The translations under genes were made by a program, and so were the position numbers. 64,000 bases of DNA from Cladorrhinum sp. PSN259 (lineage: Eukaryota; Ascomycota; Sordariomycetes; Sordariales; Podosporaceae). The notes below the pieces were generated by a model. It did no database searches and had not been told where the DNA came from. It worked only from the letters and a program-made list of their open reading frames with translations. Position 1 is the stretch's first letter; each line of letters opens with the position of its first letter. The stretch is from assembly GCA_033725935.1 (NCBI GenBank), contig MU867064.1, positions 496,001-560,000 on the forward strand, written 5' to 3'. This document shows positions 11,574 to 22,795 of this stretch, piece by piece.

Positions 11574-12056
11574 GCGAGGGATTGCACTTCAAGAGAAAGA
11601 ACCAAGTTTGGAAGGGCATGAAGGTCATAGATTCGAAGAGGCTCGGGCGAGTAGATATACCAGAGTTGGGCCACCTCTTCTTTTCCGTCGGCGCCGCGAT
11701 ATGATCATGAATGGATGTTTTTGGACCATTTCAAACATGTTATCCTCAAAAAACCGTACGCAAGGATTCCACGAAACCGGCGCCTTTTCAAAATGAACAA
11801 GGTTTTTCTTTAATCACTTGTTCGGGGAGACCGAGAAAAAACAGACCCTGTAAGAGAGCTTGAGCAAGGACAAAAACCGAGTTACCGACCGACCGACTCC
11901 AAGCGTAAATTTTCCCTCCGGCCAAAGGGCAAGACCGTGAAAAGATTCATTTCATCTATTCTCCCTAGTCCCTTCCCACGCCCAATCCGAGAGAGAAAAA
12001 AATGAGTTCCCCGTTAATCCCAGACCTCAAAGCCAACCACCAGAGATGTCAGTTCT
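11574..12056. other. Convergent intergenic region, 483 bp
   Basis: Between the stops of the peroxiredoxin (+) and RPL24 (-) genes. Expected to be 3' UTRs only; nothing else seen. Confidence 0.5.
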
Positions 12057-12958
12057 TTAACGGCTCTTGGCAGCAACCTTGACGGGCGCACCCTTAGCAC
12101 CCTGCTTGCCGACGATGCGGCCACCAGCACCCTTGGCAGCGTTGGCAGCATTCTTTGCCTTGTCAGCTTTCTTAGCGGCCTGATCAGCCTGCTTCTTCTC
12201 CTTGGCCTCCTTGACAGCGGCGAGACGAGCGGCGGAGCGGGCCTCGGGGCGCATGGAGCGACGCTCCTTGATCACATCGAGGGAAGCACCAACGATGGCA
12301 CGCTGGGACTTAACGGCGCGGCGAGTGCGCTTCTTGGCAACCTCCTGTAATGGGTGTCAGTCGTCCATTCTGTTTCTATTCTCCCGCTGCATATCATGAC
12401 ACCCAATGTCCTCAGTTCCCAAATGACTTTCGGTGCAGTAGATCGATCGGTGGTTCGTGGCATGTGGAGTGCGGAGGGGCAAGATGAATTATATATCGTA
12501 CCTCAGAGATACCCTTGCGGTGTTGTCTCCGGTAAAGGACAGTCCAGGAAATGCGGCGGGGGTTCTTGCGCTGGAGGAAGAGCGACTCGGACTTGCCGTT
12601 GAAGAAACGGAAGACCTTGCTGTCGCCACGGACGTACAGCTTACCCTGCGGGTTGCAGAAGAAGCAGCGTTAGCTTTTGGATCTCTTGTACATGTCTATA
12701 TCCCCCCACCAATTCATTCTGAATTGGTGTCCCTGCAAAACCCGAAGTCGAGAAATTTCCCCATTTCCCAAGTCTTGTCTGGCATGGCCGTCATCGTCGT
12801 CGTCGGGGACCCATATCGATACGTAGTTTATCGCGTTGCGCTTGACTCGGGAAATGGGAGAAAATCGTCGTTTCGGGTCACGTCTCGTGGAAATCATCAA
12901 TTCGTACCTTGCCGGGGTAAATCCGGGCACCGGAGAAGGAATCCTCGTAGGTTCTCAT
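12057..12958 (-). CDS. RPL24: 60S ribosomal protein L24 (eL24), 160 aa
   Basis: Structural protein of the large ribosomal subunit. Exons 12908-12958 (17 codons), 12502-12645 and 12057-12344 join in phase 0. The N-terminus MRTYEDSFSGARIYPGKGKL is the eL24 signature, followed by VRGDSKVFRFFNGKS, QRKNPRRISWTVLYRRQHRK and EEVAKKRTRRAVKSQR. The zinc-binding cysteines of archaeal eL24 are absent, as in yeast. The C-terminal ~70 residues are an Ala/Lys-rich extension (AKKADKAKNAANAAKGAGG). Intron 1 is 262 nt, far longer than the ~60-90 nt usual in this window, and is strongly structured, see the separate entries. It shares a 483-bp divergent promoter region with TAD1. Confidence 0.97.
12707..12729 (-). 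repeat. Perfect 10-bp hairpin inside RPL24 intron 1
   Basis: The arms CACCAATTCA and TGAATTGGTG are perfect reverse complements separated by 3 nt. In the transcript the hairpin lies ~60 nt upstream of the 3' splice site and just before the CTAAC branch sequence. It would be a very stable stem-loop in the pre-mRNA. Confidence 0.75.
12757..12861 (-). repeat. Long inverted repeat inside RPL24 intron 1
   Basis: Arm 12844-12861 and arm 12757-12774 pair over 18 positions in RNA (15 Watson-Crick, 2 G-U, 1 mismatch) with the core CCCATTTCCC / GGGAAATGGG, enclosing a ~69-nt loop. A small CGATA/TATCG stem lies in the loop. Together with the 12707-12729 hairpin it makes most of the intron self-paired. 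Confidence 0.7.
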
Positions 12959-13441
12959 GGTGACGGTTGGTTTGTCGATTTGTCGTTGTCGGGGTTGCTT
13001 CCTGAGTTCGAGGATCCGGGTCGATTTTCGCCAGTTTCTCTTTGCAGGTTGTGCGGGTAGGGCTGCTCTGTGATAGGTTGGATGCACGGGCCATAATGAC
13101 CCGCTTTTTGCTTTTGGCAGCTGGGCCGCCCAAGAAGTGGCTTGTGGGGCATTTCTTTTGTCATGAACAAGCCACACAGTGAACTGACGACATCTTTTAT
13201 TGCAGTTCGAGTAAACAGAGAGAATGTCTGAGGAGCCAATAAGACTCATACATTCTGTGAGTATACTCCATAATTACCATAATGTCCCCAACAGGACAGC
13301 CAAAGAGTGACACGAGCTTTCCCGCTTCCTGTGGCTACTTCTCTATGGAGAACTAACCCTAACATTGTCTTACACCTGTTTGAGACTTAAACCTCTGTCT
13401 TTAAAATTTTACGGATCTCGACCTTGCAAATTCTGATATAA
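12959..13441. other. Divergent promoter region RPL24 / TAD1, 483 bp
   Basis: Bidirectional control region for a ribosomal protein gene (-) and a tRNA editing enzyme gene (+). No TATA box is obvious near either start. No gene seen. Confidence 0.5.
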
Positions 13442-14891
13442 ATGGGAACCATGAAGAATGAAATGGGTTCTCAAGCAGACGAAATAGTGTCTTTGATTCT
13501 GGAGGAGTTTGGACAACTCCCACCCAAGCGTCGACCGGCTGTGAGGGATAATGGCCTTCATGAATGGGTTCCCCTCAGTGGAATCGTTGTCAAAGGTAAC
13601 CCGTATAGCTACAGATGATCCCAAAAGATGCTCACTGATGGATATCTTACAAGGGCCACACCTTGTCAAATGTGTAGCGCTGGCGTAAGTTTTGGCGTGA
13701 TATCTATCTCTTGCCCCTTATATTTGAGCCCCTGACTTATACACGGCCAGAACAGGCATGAAATGCCTCCCATCATCCAAGCTGCTCGAAGCAAATGGCG
13801 TAGCCATTCACGATTGGCACGCTGAGGTTTTGGCCCTCCGAGCATTCAACCGCTTCCTTCTCGATGAGTGCCACCGTCTCGCTCAAGAGACGACCGCCCA
13901 ATCCGACTTCCTCTCCCGTCAGGCACAGGTAGATGGCTCAGGCAAATCACCGTTCCTCTGGCGAAAAGATCTTACCCTACACATGTACTGCTCTGAAGCA
14001 CCCTGTCCGTTATCTTTATCTATCCTACATCCCTCTAGCAAACTCTAACAACCCATTATAGGCGGCGACGCATCCATGGAACTCACCATCTCCGCTCAAG
14101 CGGATCCAACACCGTGGGCATCACCACGTCCAACGCCTTCGTCATCCGATAATCCAGCAGTCTCACAACTTCTAGGGCGCGGCCACTTCTCCTCACTAGG
14201 GATAGTCCGTCGTAAACCAGCCCGCGGTGACGCCCCTCCCACGACCTCAAAATCTTGCTCAGACAAGATCGCGCTCAAACAATGCACCTCCCTTCTTTCC
14301 TCCTTGACCTCGTTACTTATCTCCCCTGAAAACATATACCTCACCTCCCTCATCCTTCCTGAATCTCAGTACTCAGAGGTAGGCTGTACCAGATGTTTCG
14401 GGATAAAAAACGAACAAGGGCGGATGAGCTGCCTCAGAGGGAAACAGTGGGATAGTTGCACAGGCTATAAGGTTGTCCCATTCGCGGTGGAAACTACGTC
14501 ATGCGATTTCAACTTCTCAAAACGGACCGTAGCAGCCAGATCAGAAAAGACGGCAGCAAGCAATCTAGCCGTTGCCTGGACAGCTGATGGAAAGGTAGAG
14601 GAAGGGTTGATAGGCGGTGTGCTACAGGGACGAAAAGCATTCACACTCAAGGGAGCGAGTGCCGTGTCTAGGAGAAGCATGTGGGCTCTCACAAAGGATG
14701 TTGCGCAGAAGCTGGGCGATGAGAAGCTGCTTGAGGTGCTGTCTGCTGAAACATATGATCAGGTCAAGGAGGGGAGACTGTTGGAGGGCAGAAGGAAGGT
14801 CAAAGATGATGTTAGAGGTGAGGCGTTGAAAGGGTGGCTGAGAAATACAGGGGATGGAACATTTAGTTTATCACGGGGAGCACAACCATAA
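13442..14891 (+). CDS. TAD1: tRNA-specific adenosine deaminase 1 (Tad1/ADAT1), 422 aa
   Basis: Deaminates adenosine 37 of tRNA-Ala to inosine. Exons 13442-13595, 13654-13684 (31 nt), 13751-14004 and 14062-14891; every junction is in phase. The deaminase core is complete: HAE at residues 85-87 (DWHAEVLALRAFNRF: zinc ligand His85, proton-shuttle Glu87), Cys147 in EAPCGDASM, whose codon is split by intron 3, and Cys212 in SCSDKI, the third zinc ligand. The N-terminal region has HEWVPLSGIVVK and ATGMKCLPSSKLLEANG as in yeast Tad1. Two in-frame ATGs (13442, 13451) could start the protein; I took the first. Between PCGD and SCSDKI lies a long Ser/Pro-rich insertion common in fungi. Confidence 0.95.
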
Positions 14892-15262
14892 GCAAGCATC
14901 GAGAATAACCATTTCGAGCATGTACTGACAAATATCTCACAAAAGGCTGCCTTGACTCGCTTGCATGACTTCACATCCTTGACGAATCTCTCCATGCTGG
15001 TGAAGCTAATCGTTCAGTGCAATCCTCGTGCGTTTCTCGTTTTTTGTTTTCATCTCCCTGTCACTTTTTTCCCAAGCAAAAGATCCGAGTGCCCACTCGC
15101 AACGAAGACCGAAAGATGGTTGCCGTCATATTCGATAAAAGAACCACCAGTGCGTTGTCGGTGATCCTTCCGAACTGATCATCAGAACCAGGAAGCGGAG
15201 GAAGGGACGAGATAGTAACTAGAAATTTGTTCATTTTTACAGCTTTGAGACCAAAAATTCTC
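14892..15262. other. Convergent intergenic region, 371 bp
   Basis: 3' ends of TAD1 (+) and EGD1 (-) face each other. Nothing beyond expected UTR sequence is seen. Confidence 0.5.
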
Positions 15263-15944
15263 CTATTCAACCTTGTTCTCAAAGGTCTCGCCAGCAACAA
15301 GGTCGGGGATGTCATCATCATCGGCCTCCTTGTTCTCCTTCTGCATGTTCTGGTAGCTCTCGGCGAGCTTGCGGAGGGAGGCGAGGGAGTCGGGGCCAAG
15401 CTGGTTCAAGATGCCGGGGACGAGCTCGGTGAGCTCCTTGTCCTCACCGTTGCCGTAGATGGCGAAGGTGTTGGAGGGGACGGCGGCGTGAACTGTAAAG
15501 CCAGTTAGTCAAACGAACCAATCTCCGAGGTCGGTTAGGAAGTACCCTTGGGCGCGGCGAAGTGGATAACGTTGCCGTCGCTCTTGAACATGTTGACTTC
15601 CTCAATAGCCTGAATGGGCTGGACATTCAGCTTCTTGAGGGAAGCCTGGAGCTTCTTGTCATCGCCGCTGGACCGGGCGGGCGCACGCTTGACCTTTCTC
15701 CGGGGAGTACCCTTGCCACTAGTTGCACATCACATCAGAATCTAGTTCCCCATAATCGATGCCGTTCGGGTCAAGGAGTCATCGGCGAGTTGCGCATATA
15801 TATAACATACCCTGTCGGAGAAAGGTGAGTTAGTCGGGTGGTCCAATGCGGGGGAATCTAAGATACAGATAGCGGGTAACAGTGCCACATACCGATACGA
15901 GCAGAAGCACCGAGCTTCTTGAGTCTCTCCTGAACGTCGGACAT
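15263..15944 (-). CDS. EGD1: Nascent polypeptide-associated complex beta subunit (Egd1/BTF3), 151 aa
   Basis: Ribosome-associated chaperone subunit binding nascent chains with NAC alpha. The best model has five pieces: 15893-15944, the single base 15811, 15546-15718 and 15263-15492, i.e. four coding segments plus introns at 15812-15892, 15719-15810 and 15493-15545. Total is 456 nt. The protein starts MSDVQERLKKLGASARIGG, then KGTPRRKVKRA, followed by KKLQASLKKLNVQPIQAIEE, the NAC-domain strands VNMFKSDGNVIHFAAPKVH and NTFAIYGNGEDKELTELVPG, and an acidic tail. The RIGGKGTPRRK element is the conserved ribosome-binding loop of all BTF3 proteins; without the 1-nt exon the frame shifts within it. 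The alternative weak donor GTGGCA at 15886-15887 would give Ile instead of the conserved Gly. Confidence 0.93.
15811..15811 (-). other. EGD1: Predicted single-nucleotide exon of EGD1
   Basis: On the minus strand the bases read CTCCGACAG-G-GTATGTTA. A consensus acceptor (with CTAAC branch ~20 nt upstream) is followed by one G and then a consensus GTATGT donor. Codon 18 (GGT, Gly) would be built from G of exon 1, this G, and T of the next exon. It is required for frame and for the invariant Gly-Gly. Confidence 0.65.
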
Positions 15945-16632
15945 GTTTGCAATGAATATGGGTTTTGCGAGAAAGGTGGTGGTGGGGAAAACGAAGATCG
16001 GAAGTGACTCGGTGAAGCTCGAGCTGTGGATGGTTTGATCAGTCAGCCTTGGGGCAAGCTCCAGGGTTTCAACACAGGCACACGGTTTTGCCCTCGCTCT
16101 GCCAAAATGCGTCTGGTTTTGCGACACAAATTCAGCAATTTCGGGCGCAATTCGCCTGGGACACACATACTCTATCGATCGGTAATTTTTCGGGCACTGA
16201 GTTCTCCGGGGGTATCGTTAGAGGCTTGCGATGACCTTCTGCCGTACAGACGCTTGTGGTTGGAGAAATTGTGTGCGTTCGGGGCCTACCCGATTTTTTC
16301 GCTGCCGCAATAACTTTACCCCACTTTGAGATAAATGTGGCAGCGCTGACCGGGCCCTCACCGAGGGCTTCACCGTGCGTCTGTAACCCCTCAGTGGGCA
16401 TTTCATGCTTGGCTTTTCAGAGTTATCAGAACGCCATGGAAACCTATGAACATCACTGACATTGAGATTCCCCTTTTTTATTTGCATTCAGAGCCCTAAA
16501 GTGAAGATTGACAATCCCAACCGCACCCCTCGCAAACCTATCCTCTCGCCCGTTATGCTCAACTCCGTGAATACATATACAGAAACCCTATTCTTACACT
16601 TCAGCACGCAGACAATGGATAGCTGATGAAGC
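15945..16632. other. Intergenic, 688 bp, between CBP4 and EGD1 (both -)
   Basis: Holds the 3' end of CBP4 and the promoter and leader of EGD1. Short open frames on both strands lack recognisable domains. Confidence 0.5.
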
Positions 16633-17132
16633 TCACCGACGAGACGTCTCTGTTTCTACCGGCAGCCCTGCCTCTCGTCTTATCGCCTCTCTTCTTTCCT
16701 TAACTTCCTGGGCGAGTTTGAGGGTCTCGTCTAGTTTCTTCTGCCGCCTCGTCTCCTCCTCCTCCTCACGCTGCACAATCCAGACTGCATCCTGGTATTA
16801 GCTTCATAAATAGCATTATCCCATGACAGAAACACTCACTTGGCTTGCTAGACTTTGACTGCTCCTTCAGCTTCACCACGAAGTCGTCAAACTCCTTCTC
16901 CCGCTCAAACCGTCTCTCAAGACTTCGCTTTTGAAGTTCGGGGTTGTACTTCTTGAAAAGCTCCTCATCCGTAGGCTGCACATATCGCACAAGAGCTGGA
17001 CCACCGACACAGGCCGCACCACCGCTATTTGCATCGTCAGCAACCCTAAGCTCTCTAAAAATCGCAGAGTAGTGAAACTTACGCAATCAACATCTTGGTC
17101 CATAACCACCAGTTGAATGGTTTTTTTGTCAT
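16633..17132 (-). CDS. CBP4: Cbp4, assembly factor for cytochrome bc1 complex, 128 aa
   Basis: Mitochondrial inner-membrane factor needed for cytochrome b maturation in ubiquinol-cytochrome c reductase. Exons 17083-17132, 16840-17024 and 16633-16784, all in phase. It starts MTKKPFNWWLWTKMLIAGGA, runs into a single membrane segment (AACVGGPALVRYV) and then the family signature PTDEELFKKYNPELQKRSLE. A charged helical tail follows, with EFDDFVVKLKEQSKSSKPIW and then a Glu/Arg/Lys coiled coil ending PVETETSRR. Length and architecture match fungal Cbp4. The tail is longer than in yeast, as is common in filamentous fungi. Confidence 0.93.
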
Positions 17133-19590
17133 CTTGTATTTTTGATGCTGAAATGTCTCGAGACTCGTAATGAGGCAAATTCTCGACCGATATGAGAATT
17201 CCAGCCCTTATTATTCCACTGGCAGATTGTGACGTCGAGACGCTTTTGAGACTCTCACCAGGCTTGATGAGGTCAATGAAAAGGCGGCCAGATGCGGCAG
17301 AAAGTGACTGGGATTGAATTCATCGACGCTTGGGCCAGCCATCTCACACTTTGACTTCTTGGCGAACGGTTGTGGCACTGACAGATGCTATCTACCACCT
17401 GGCAACTAACAGGCACTCCCATTCTTCCATCCCCATCATCAAATCTTGTCATCACTTGCCGACATTCCAGCAACAGTGAGGCAACCAAGTTGTTTGCGGC
17501 TGAGCAGCAATACCGACCCCAGCCTAACATGGGTGACAATATCGTGACCCGGATTAACAGCAGTGGCAATAAGGGGGTGCGACAACTCCCTTGACTCGTG
17601 CATGCAACAAGACACAAGAGGCACAGCGCCATATTACCATTTCGCAATCATCCAGGAGTTGATGGTCTCATGGCTCTCATTCGCTGTACCAAAACTACAA
17701 TGTTTCCAATTGACCGTCTAGTTTTACAGCTTGGACCAATCAATACATAGTTTTTTGTCTTGAAGTTGCCATTCGTTAGGTTGGAATCTCAACCTGCCCT
17801 CATGTATGAGCTCTTTAACACATCAACAAGCCACCAGCTATGTTTTCTAGATTTCTACCATGCAGTCCAAGCCAAGATAGATCTGATCAAAGTCTTCCAG
17901 TGGTGGGGGACACTCTTGATACTACGTCAAGCCTGCAGTTCGGACCACTCTAAGGTTCCATCTGAAACACCTAATGGACGTCAGATGCCTACCCAACCCT
18001 TGATCAAAATTTCGGATGCCGAACGACCGTGCTCATCTTCTGGAAATGCAGAGCTGTCACGTTTTGTTGACGTCTACGATAATGCATGTCAGCGCAGCTT
18101 TTTGTTGCTTTCCATTACCTCCCTTGGCCCCTGATATGCAGATTGCTGGCCAAGCCAGTCATTAAGTTGCGTTTCACCGGGCCAAATTTTTTTTTCCCCG
18201 CCGGAGATATGATCAACGGCTGTGGAAGCGCCAGGTTTTAAGTCTTGACAGTGTAAGGCTCCCAAAACCAATCGTGGACAGAAGTTGAGGGTGTCGATGC
18301 AGTGGCACAAGGACCGCGACATGTGTGGGAGCCGCCCGGCAAAAGGAGAATGTTGTTCCTACGGTGTAAGTACATCTTCCCCAGACCCGGGACCGCTTAT
18401 AAGTGATTGTCGATCTTTTTGGGCTTCGACTGAAGTCTTTCCTGGGTGGTGTTTGGGAATCGTTGAGTCCGCAGAGTTGCAGTGAAAAGACGCCGACGAC
18501 TTGGCAGAGGCCAATGTTTGTTTCAATTCCACAACTGTTTGGGTCATGGGGTACAATGGACACGTCCTTGTCGGAACCCGGCTGAAGCAGACGAGCATTC
18601 CAGGAGGACGTAATGAGGCTAGAGACGATGGCAATGACGTGCAAGATCAGAAAATAAGCTGGAATGATTCAAATATCATCTTGCTGTTGAGGCAACTCCC
18701 GTGAATGTGTACCTGACCCGAGTTTCTAAGACCCTGAATGCAACAGCATTTTCCCCGCCCCGCTCATTCATACCCGGAGCGGTCCCGTCTTGCCAATTGT
18801 AAAGTAGCAGTGGTGCCCTGTACGAGAGGGGCACCTGTCGCGGCAAGAACGGCTTACCTACTTTGAATGGATGGCACACAATGCGTCCACGGGTCCCTCC
18901 TCCCTGGCCGTTGTCCAAGCATCGTCCATCGCCCCCTTTGGCCCTCCGTCGTATAGGCTCTCACAGGCTCTTTTTTCACATTTTCCTTCGCCTTTCGTCA
19001 AAACAACTCTCCTTGGGCCCCGCAGCCATTTCCACTCCTTGAGTCCCGACGCCACTCCTAGGTCCCACTGTCGACTTGACTGACCTTCCCTTTCTGTGGC
19101 TGCTGTGTCCGTTTTTATTTGAATTTATTTTGTTTCCTCATTTCCCTATGTGACTTATACTCTTTGCGCTTGAAATCCTCCAGCGAAAGTAAGATAGTTA
19201 CACTTTCAACCTTACGTCGCGAGAGTCCTGTTGTGGAACGCCAGCAATCGTTGCGCTCTGTAACCCCCGCAGCAACCGAGCGCAAGGGCTTGCCAATTAT
19301 TGAACCTTCAAACCAAATACCTGGACTGCTTTATTTTTAACAAGCAGCACCGAGCCGGCCAGCCTGACGAAATCTACGATACACTGAATCGTTATTTTCT
19401 AGCGCCCCAAAAACTATGACAGGCTGCCTGAGCAAGTGAGAAGCGAAACCGGAGCGCCTGAACGAGAGACTGGTTCTTAGTCTTACAATCCTAACACTCA
19501 ATCTCCGACAACTCCGCGCGCGCAACAGAATAAGAACGCCAAGGTCAAACGCGGACACGATAGAAGGCAGGTCCTCGGTGTGTCGAGGCA
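17133..19590. other. Gene-poor divergent region, 2.46 kb
   Basis: Between CBP4 (-) and the Skt5-like gene (+). Open frames up to 143 codons occur on both strands but overlap each other, lack domains and show no convincing splice structure. The last ~500 bp are C/T-rich and likely form the long leader of the Skt5-like gene. No gene supported. Confidence 0.5.
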
Positions 19591-21499
19591 ATGGCGTATA
19601 ATGGTCAATACGATAATAGCGGTCGTCCGTACGGTGGAGGCCTAGGACCCCAAAGACCACCACCTCAACGGCAATATCCTCCCGGACCCGGGGGCCGTCC
19701 GCAACAGTACAGCGCGCCTCTGCCTCAACATCAGCAGCAGCAGCAGCAGTATGATCAGTACCAAGAAGGTTACGACTACAGCTACGATGAATATGGGAAC
19801 GGTGGAGGCTATGATCAGGGATATGGGGAACAGTACAATGACGTGAACTACGGAAGGGGAGGACCACCGCCAAATCAGGGTTACCCGCAGCAAGATTACT
19901 ATGAGCAAGCACCCGGTCCTAACGGGCCAAATGGACCTGGTAGGGGAGGACGACCTATGCCAGGAGGAAGAGGTGGTCCTATGAGGCCTCCGCCAGGTGA
20001 TGGCGGCCGAGGAGGTCCCCTCCCACCTCGTGGCGGTGGATATGGTTCTGGTCCTGGTCCTGGTCCCGGTCGAGGGTACCCTCCCCAGGGTCGTGGTGGT
20101 AGACCGGGTCCGTCTGAGTGGGGTGTAAATTCGGATCCCAGTGGTAAGTTAAGATAATCGAACGAGATTTATATCCGCAGTTACAACATACTGATCATGT
20201 TTGTAGCAAACCGTCGGCCTACAATGGGAGGTCCTGGAGGTGGAGGCGCTTTCCCCGCGTTTCCAGGGGCACCTCCAAAGTCCGACCTAGACCAGGAACA
20301 GGAAATCGTTGCTCGAATGGAAGGGGTGAATCTGTCTGGTGGTCAAAGACCCGGACCGAGAGGGCCAGGTCCAAATAGCCCACCATCACAGCGAGGTCCT
20401 GTGCGCCCCGCTAATGGCTACGGAAGTCCTGGGCAGATGGGACACCCTCGCGGTCCGCCGCAACCTTATCACCAACAAGATTATCCTGATCAACGACGAG
20501 GTCCTCCGCCCGGGCCCGGTTATGGACCCCCGATGGGCGGGTATCAAGACGACGGGTTCGGCCCGCCGGGACGCAGCATGACAATGCCTTCAAGAGAACA
20601 CGTTGACATGCGTCCCATTGGAGGACCCCCAGTTCGTCGTGATAGTGCTCCTTATAATGGGCCTATGGGTCGTGGGATGCCACCTAGGCCTAACACTGCA
20701 CAAGGAATGCAGCCCCAGAGGAACCATCCGCCAGCTGAGGTTCCTCCTCTTCCTCAAAACAACTTCAGGCAACCGCAATATGGAAATCCACCCGATTCCG
20801 GTTACGGCGCTCAAGAACGCCGTACATCTATGGATGACTTTTACGATTATTATGGAAGTGGGGACAGTACTGATTATCAAGGACAGAACTCACAGGCTGT
20901 GCAATCGGAACTGCCTAATTTTGATGCAATGCAAGCCCAAGCACCAAGGAACTCGTTCGACCAACACACGGGACAGAATCAACCGGAACAAGCCCAACGT
21001 GGGCCAGGCAGACAACCCGAAATTAATCGAGCAAAGTCTCAACCTGATCTGCGAAACTCGCAAACAGCTGTGTTCGAAATGGCGGGTGACATTCCTCCTT
21101 TGCCCATCCAAAGGCAAGCCTTCGACCAACAGTCTGGACAGCAGCAACGTGGCTCGTTCGACAATCCGCAGTCGCAAAACTATCAGAGTTCACCTCCGCC
21201 ATTACAAACCGGAAGCGGGCCCGGGGGTTTGCCCCCAGGTCCTATGCCCTATCGACCTGGGCAGCAGCCTCTTACGCCGCAGTCAGGCTCCAGTGGCGAT
21301 GCTCTCCCATCTCATCCCGCACCGGTTCGCCCTGGACATATGGCTGGTTCTGTAGTGAACCTGGGTGATCGTCCACCGCCAGTGAGGAACTACAGCGGAA
21401 GCACTACATACAGCGGCAACACGGCTTATAGTGCACCAACTCCAGCGCCCAGCGGTCAACAGCCAGGGCCACCTCCTCAGCAGCAGCAGCAGCAGCAGC

Positions 21500-21534
<35 letters not shown>

Positions 21535-22795
21535 CTACAACAACAACAGCCTGTCCCGAATGCTCCCCCCGCAAAGCCAGCGGAGACGCCTGTTACCATT
21601 GAAGAACTCGAGCATCTTCGTGCTATTATCAAGAATGATGCGAGTGACCAGGGCACAGCTCTCCGTCTGGCGAAGCGACTGGTTGAGGCATCTGACCTAC
21701 TGATTCCCAACCTTCCGGATCCAAAGGCTCGTGCTCGAGCTCGTGAGAGGTATTTGGTTGATGCCAACAAGATTCTTCGCAAGCTTGAGAAGGCGGCCAA
21801 CCCCGATGCCATGTTCTTCCTAGCCGACTGTTTAGGCCGAGGGTTATTCGGAGCGCCTGAACATTCGCATGCGTTCTCTCTGTACCAGTCCGCGGCGAAG
21901 CTTGGCCATGCACCAGCAGCGTACCGAACGGCTGTGTGCTGCGAGATTGGGAATGATGATGGCGGCGGTACACGCAAGGATCCATTGAAGGCAATGCAGT
22001 GGTACAAGCGCGCCGCTACCCTCGGCGACACTCCCGCCATGTACAAGGTTGGCATGATCCTGCTCAAGGGACTGCTGGGTCAGCCGCGCAATCCCCGAGA
22101 GGCCATCAGTTGGCTTAAACGAGCTGCGGAGCGTGCTGATGCTGAGAACCCGCATGCTTTGCATGAATTGGCTTTATTGTACGAGAGCGCTGAGCCTAAC
22201 GATGTCATTATTCGTGACGAAGCGTATGCTTTCACACTGTTCCAGCAGGCCGCTGAGCTGGGGTACAAGTTTAGTCAGTTCCGGCTCGGGTGTGCCTACG
22301 AGTATGCGCTTCTTGGCTGTCCTGTTGACGCGAGACTGTCTATATTGTGGTACAGTCGGGCGGCTATGCAGGAGGAGCACCAGAGTGAGTTGGCGCTCTC
22401 CGGATGGTATTTGACAGGTAGCGAGGGGGTCCTCCAGCAGAGCGATACTGAGGCGTATCTCTGGGCGAGAAAAGCTGCCATGGCCGGCTTGGCAAAGGCT
22501 GAGTATGCTATGGGTTACTTCACGGAGGTGGGCATCGGTGTTCCGGCCAACTTGGAGGATGCGAAGCGATGGTATTGGAGGGCAGCTGGTGAGTTTTATT
22601 ACCTTGTCCCATTTCACTGGTTCTATCATCAGATGCTAACGACTATGTCATTACTCAGCTCAGGATTTCCCCAAAGCGAGAGAGAGATTGGAAGATCTCA
22701 AACGAGCCGGCAAGAACGGTGCTCCTCGGTCGAGGGAAAGGATATCGCGCAGCAAGGTTGGGAAGCAAAACGAAGGCGAGTGCTCCGTGATGTGA
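19591..22795 (+). CDS. SKT5: Skt5/Chs4-like chitin synthase activator with SEL1 repeats, 1,023 aa
   Basis: Scaffold that recruits and activates chitin synthase (Chs3 type) at sites of wall growth. Exons 19591-20143, 20207-22588 and 22659-22795 join in phase to 3,072 nt. Residues 1-~600 are a disordered Pro/Gly/Gln/Tyr-rich region; a poly-Gln tract follows (~609-632). About seven SEL1 (TPR-like) repeats occupy ~717-985, e.g. AAKLGHAPAAYRTAVCCEIG, AMQWYKRAATLGDTPAMYKV and AYLWARKAAMAGLAKAEYAM. The C-terminus after the last intron ends in CSVM, a CAAX farnesylation box as in yeast Skt5, which supports the terminal splice. An unspliced reading would lose that box. Membrane attachment via the lipid is likely. 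Confidence 0.92.
21478..21549 (+). repeat. Poly-glutamine codon repeat in the SKT5-like gene
   Basis: Seven CAG codons are followed by twelve CAA, one CTA (Leu) and four more Gln codons. The block switch from CAG to CAA suggests two separate slippage expansions. A shorter CAG run lies near 19,733-19,748. Confidence 0.9.

Noticed and set aside
15719..15810. C/D-box snoRNA in EGD1 intron B
   Set aside because: GATGA and CTGA occur but the C box lacks the required U and no terminal stem joins the ends.
17273..17647. 124-codon frame (-) with a signal-peptide-like start
   Set aside because: No domain, overlapped by frames on the other strand, no splice context, and composition resembles translated non-coding DNA.
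19337..19912. 191-codon open frame (-) antisense to the SKT5-like gene start
   Set aside because: Complement of the Gly/Pro/Gln-rich coding region and its leader; Arg/Ser/His-rich product with no domain.
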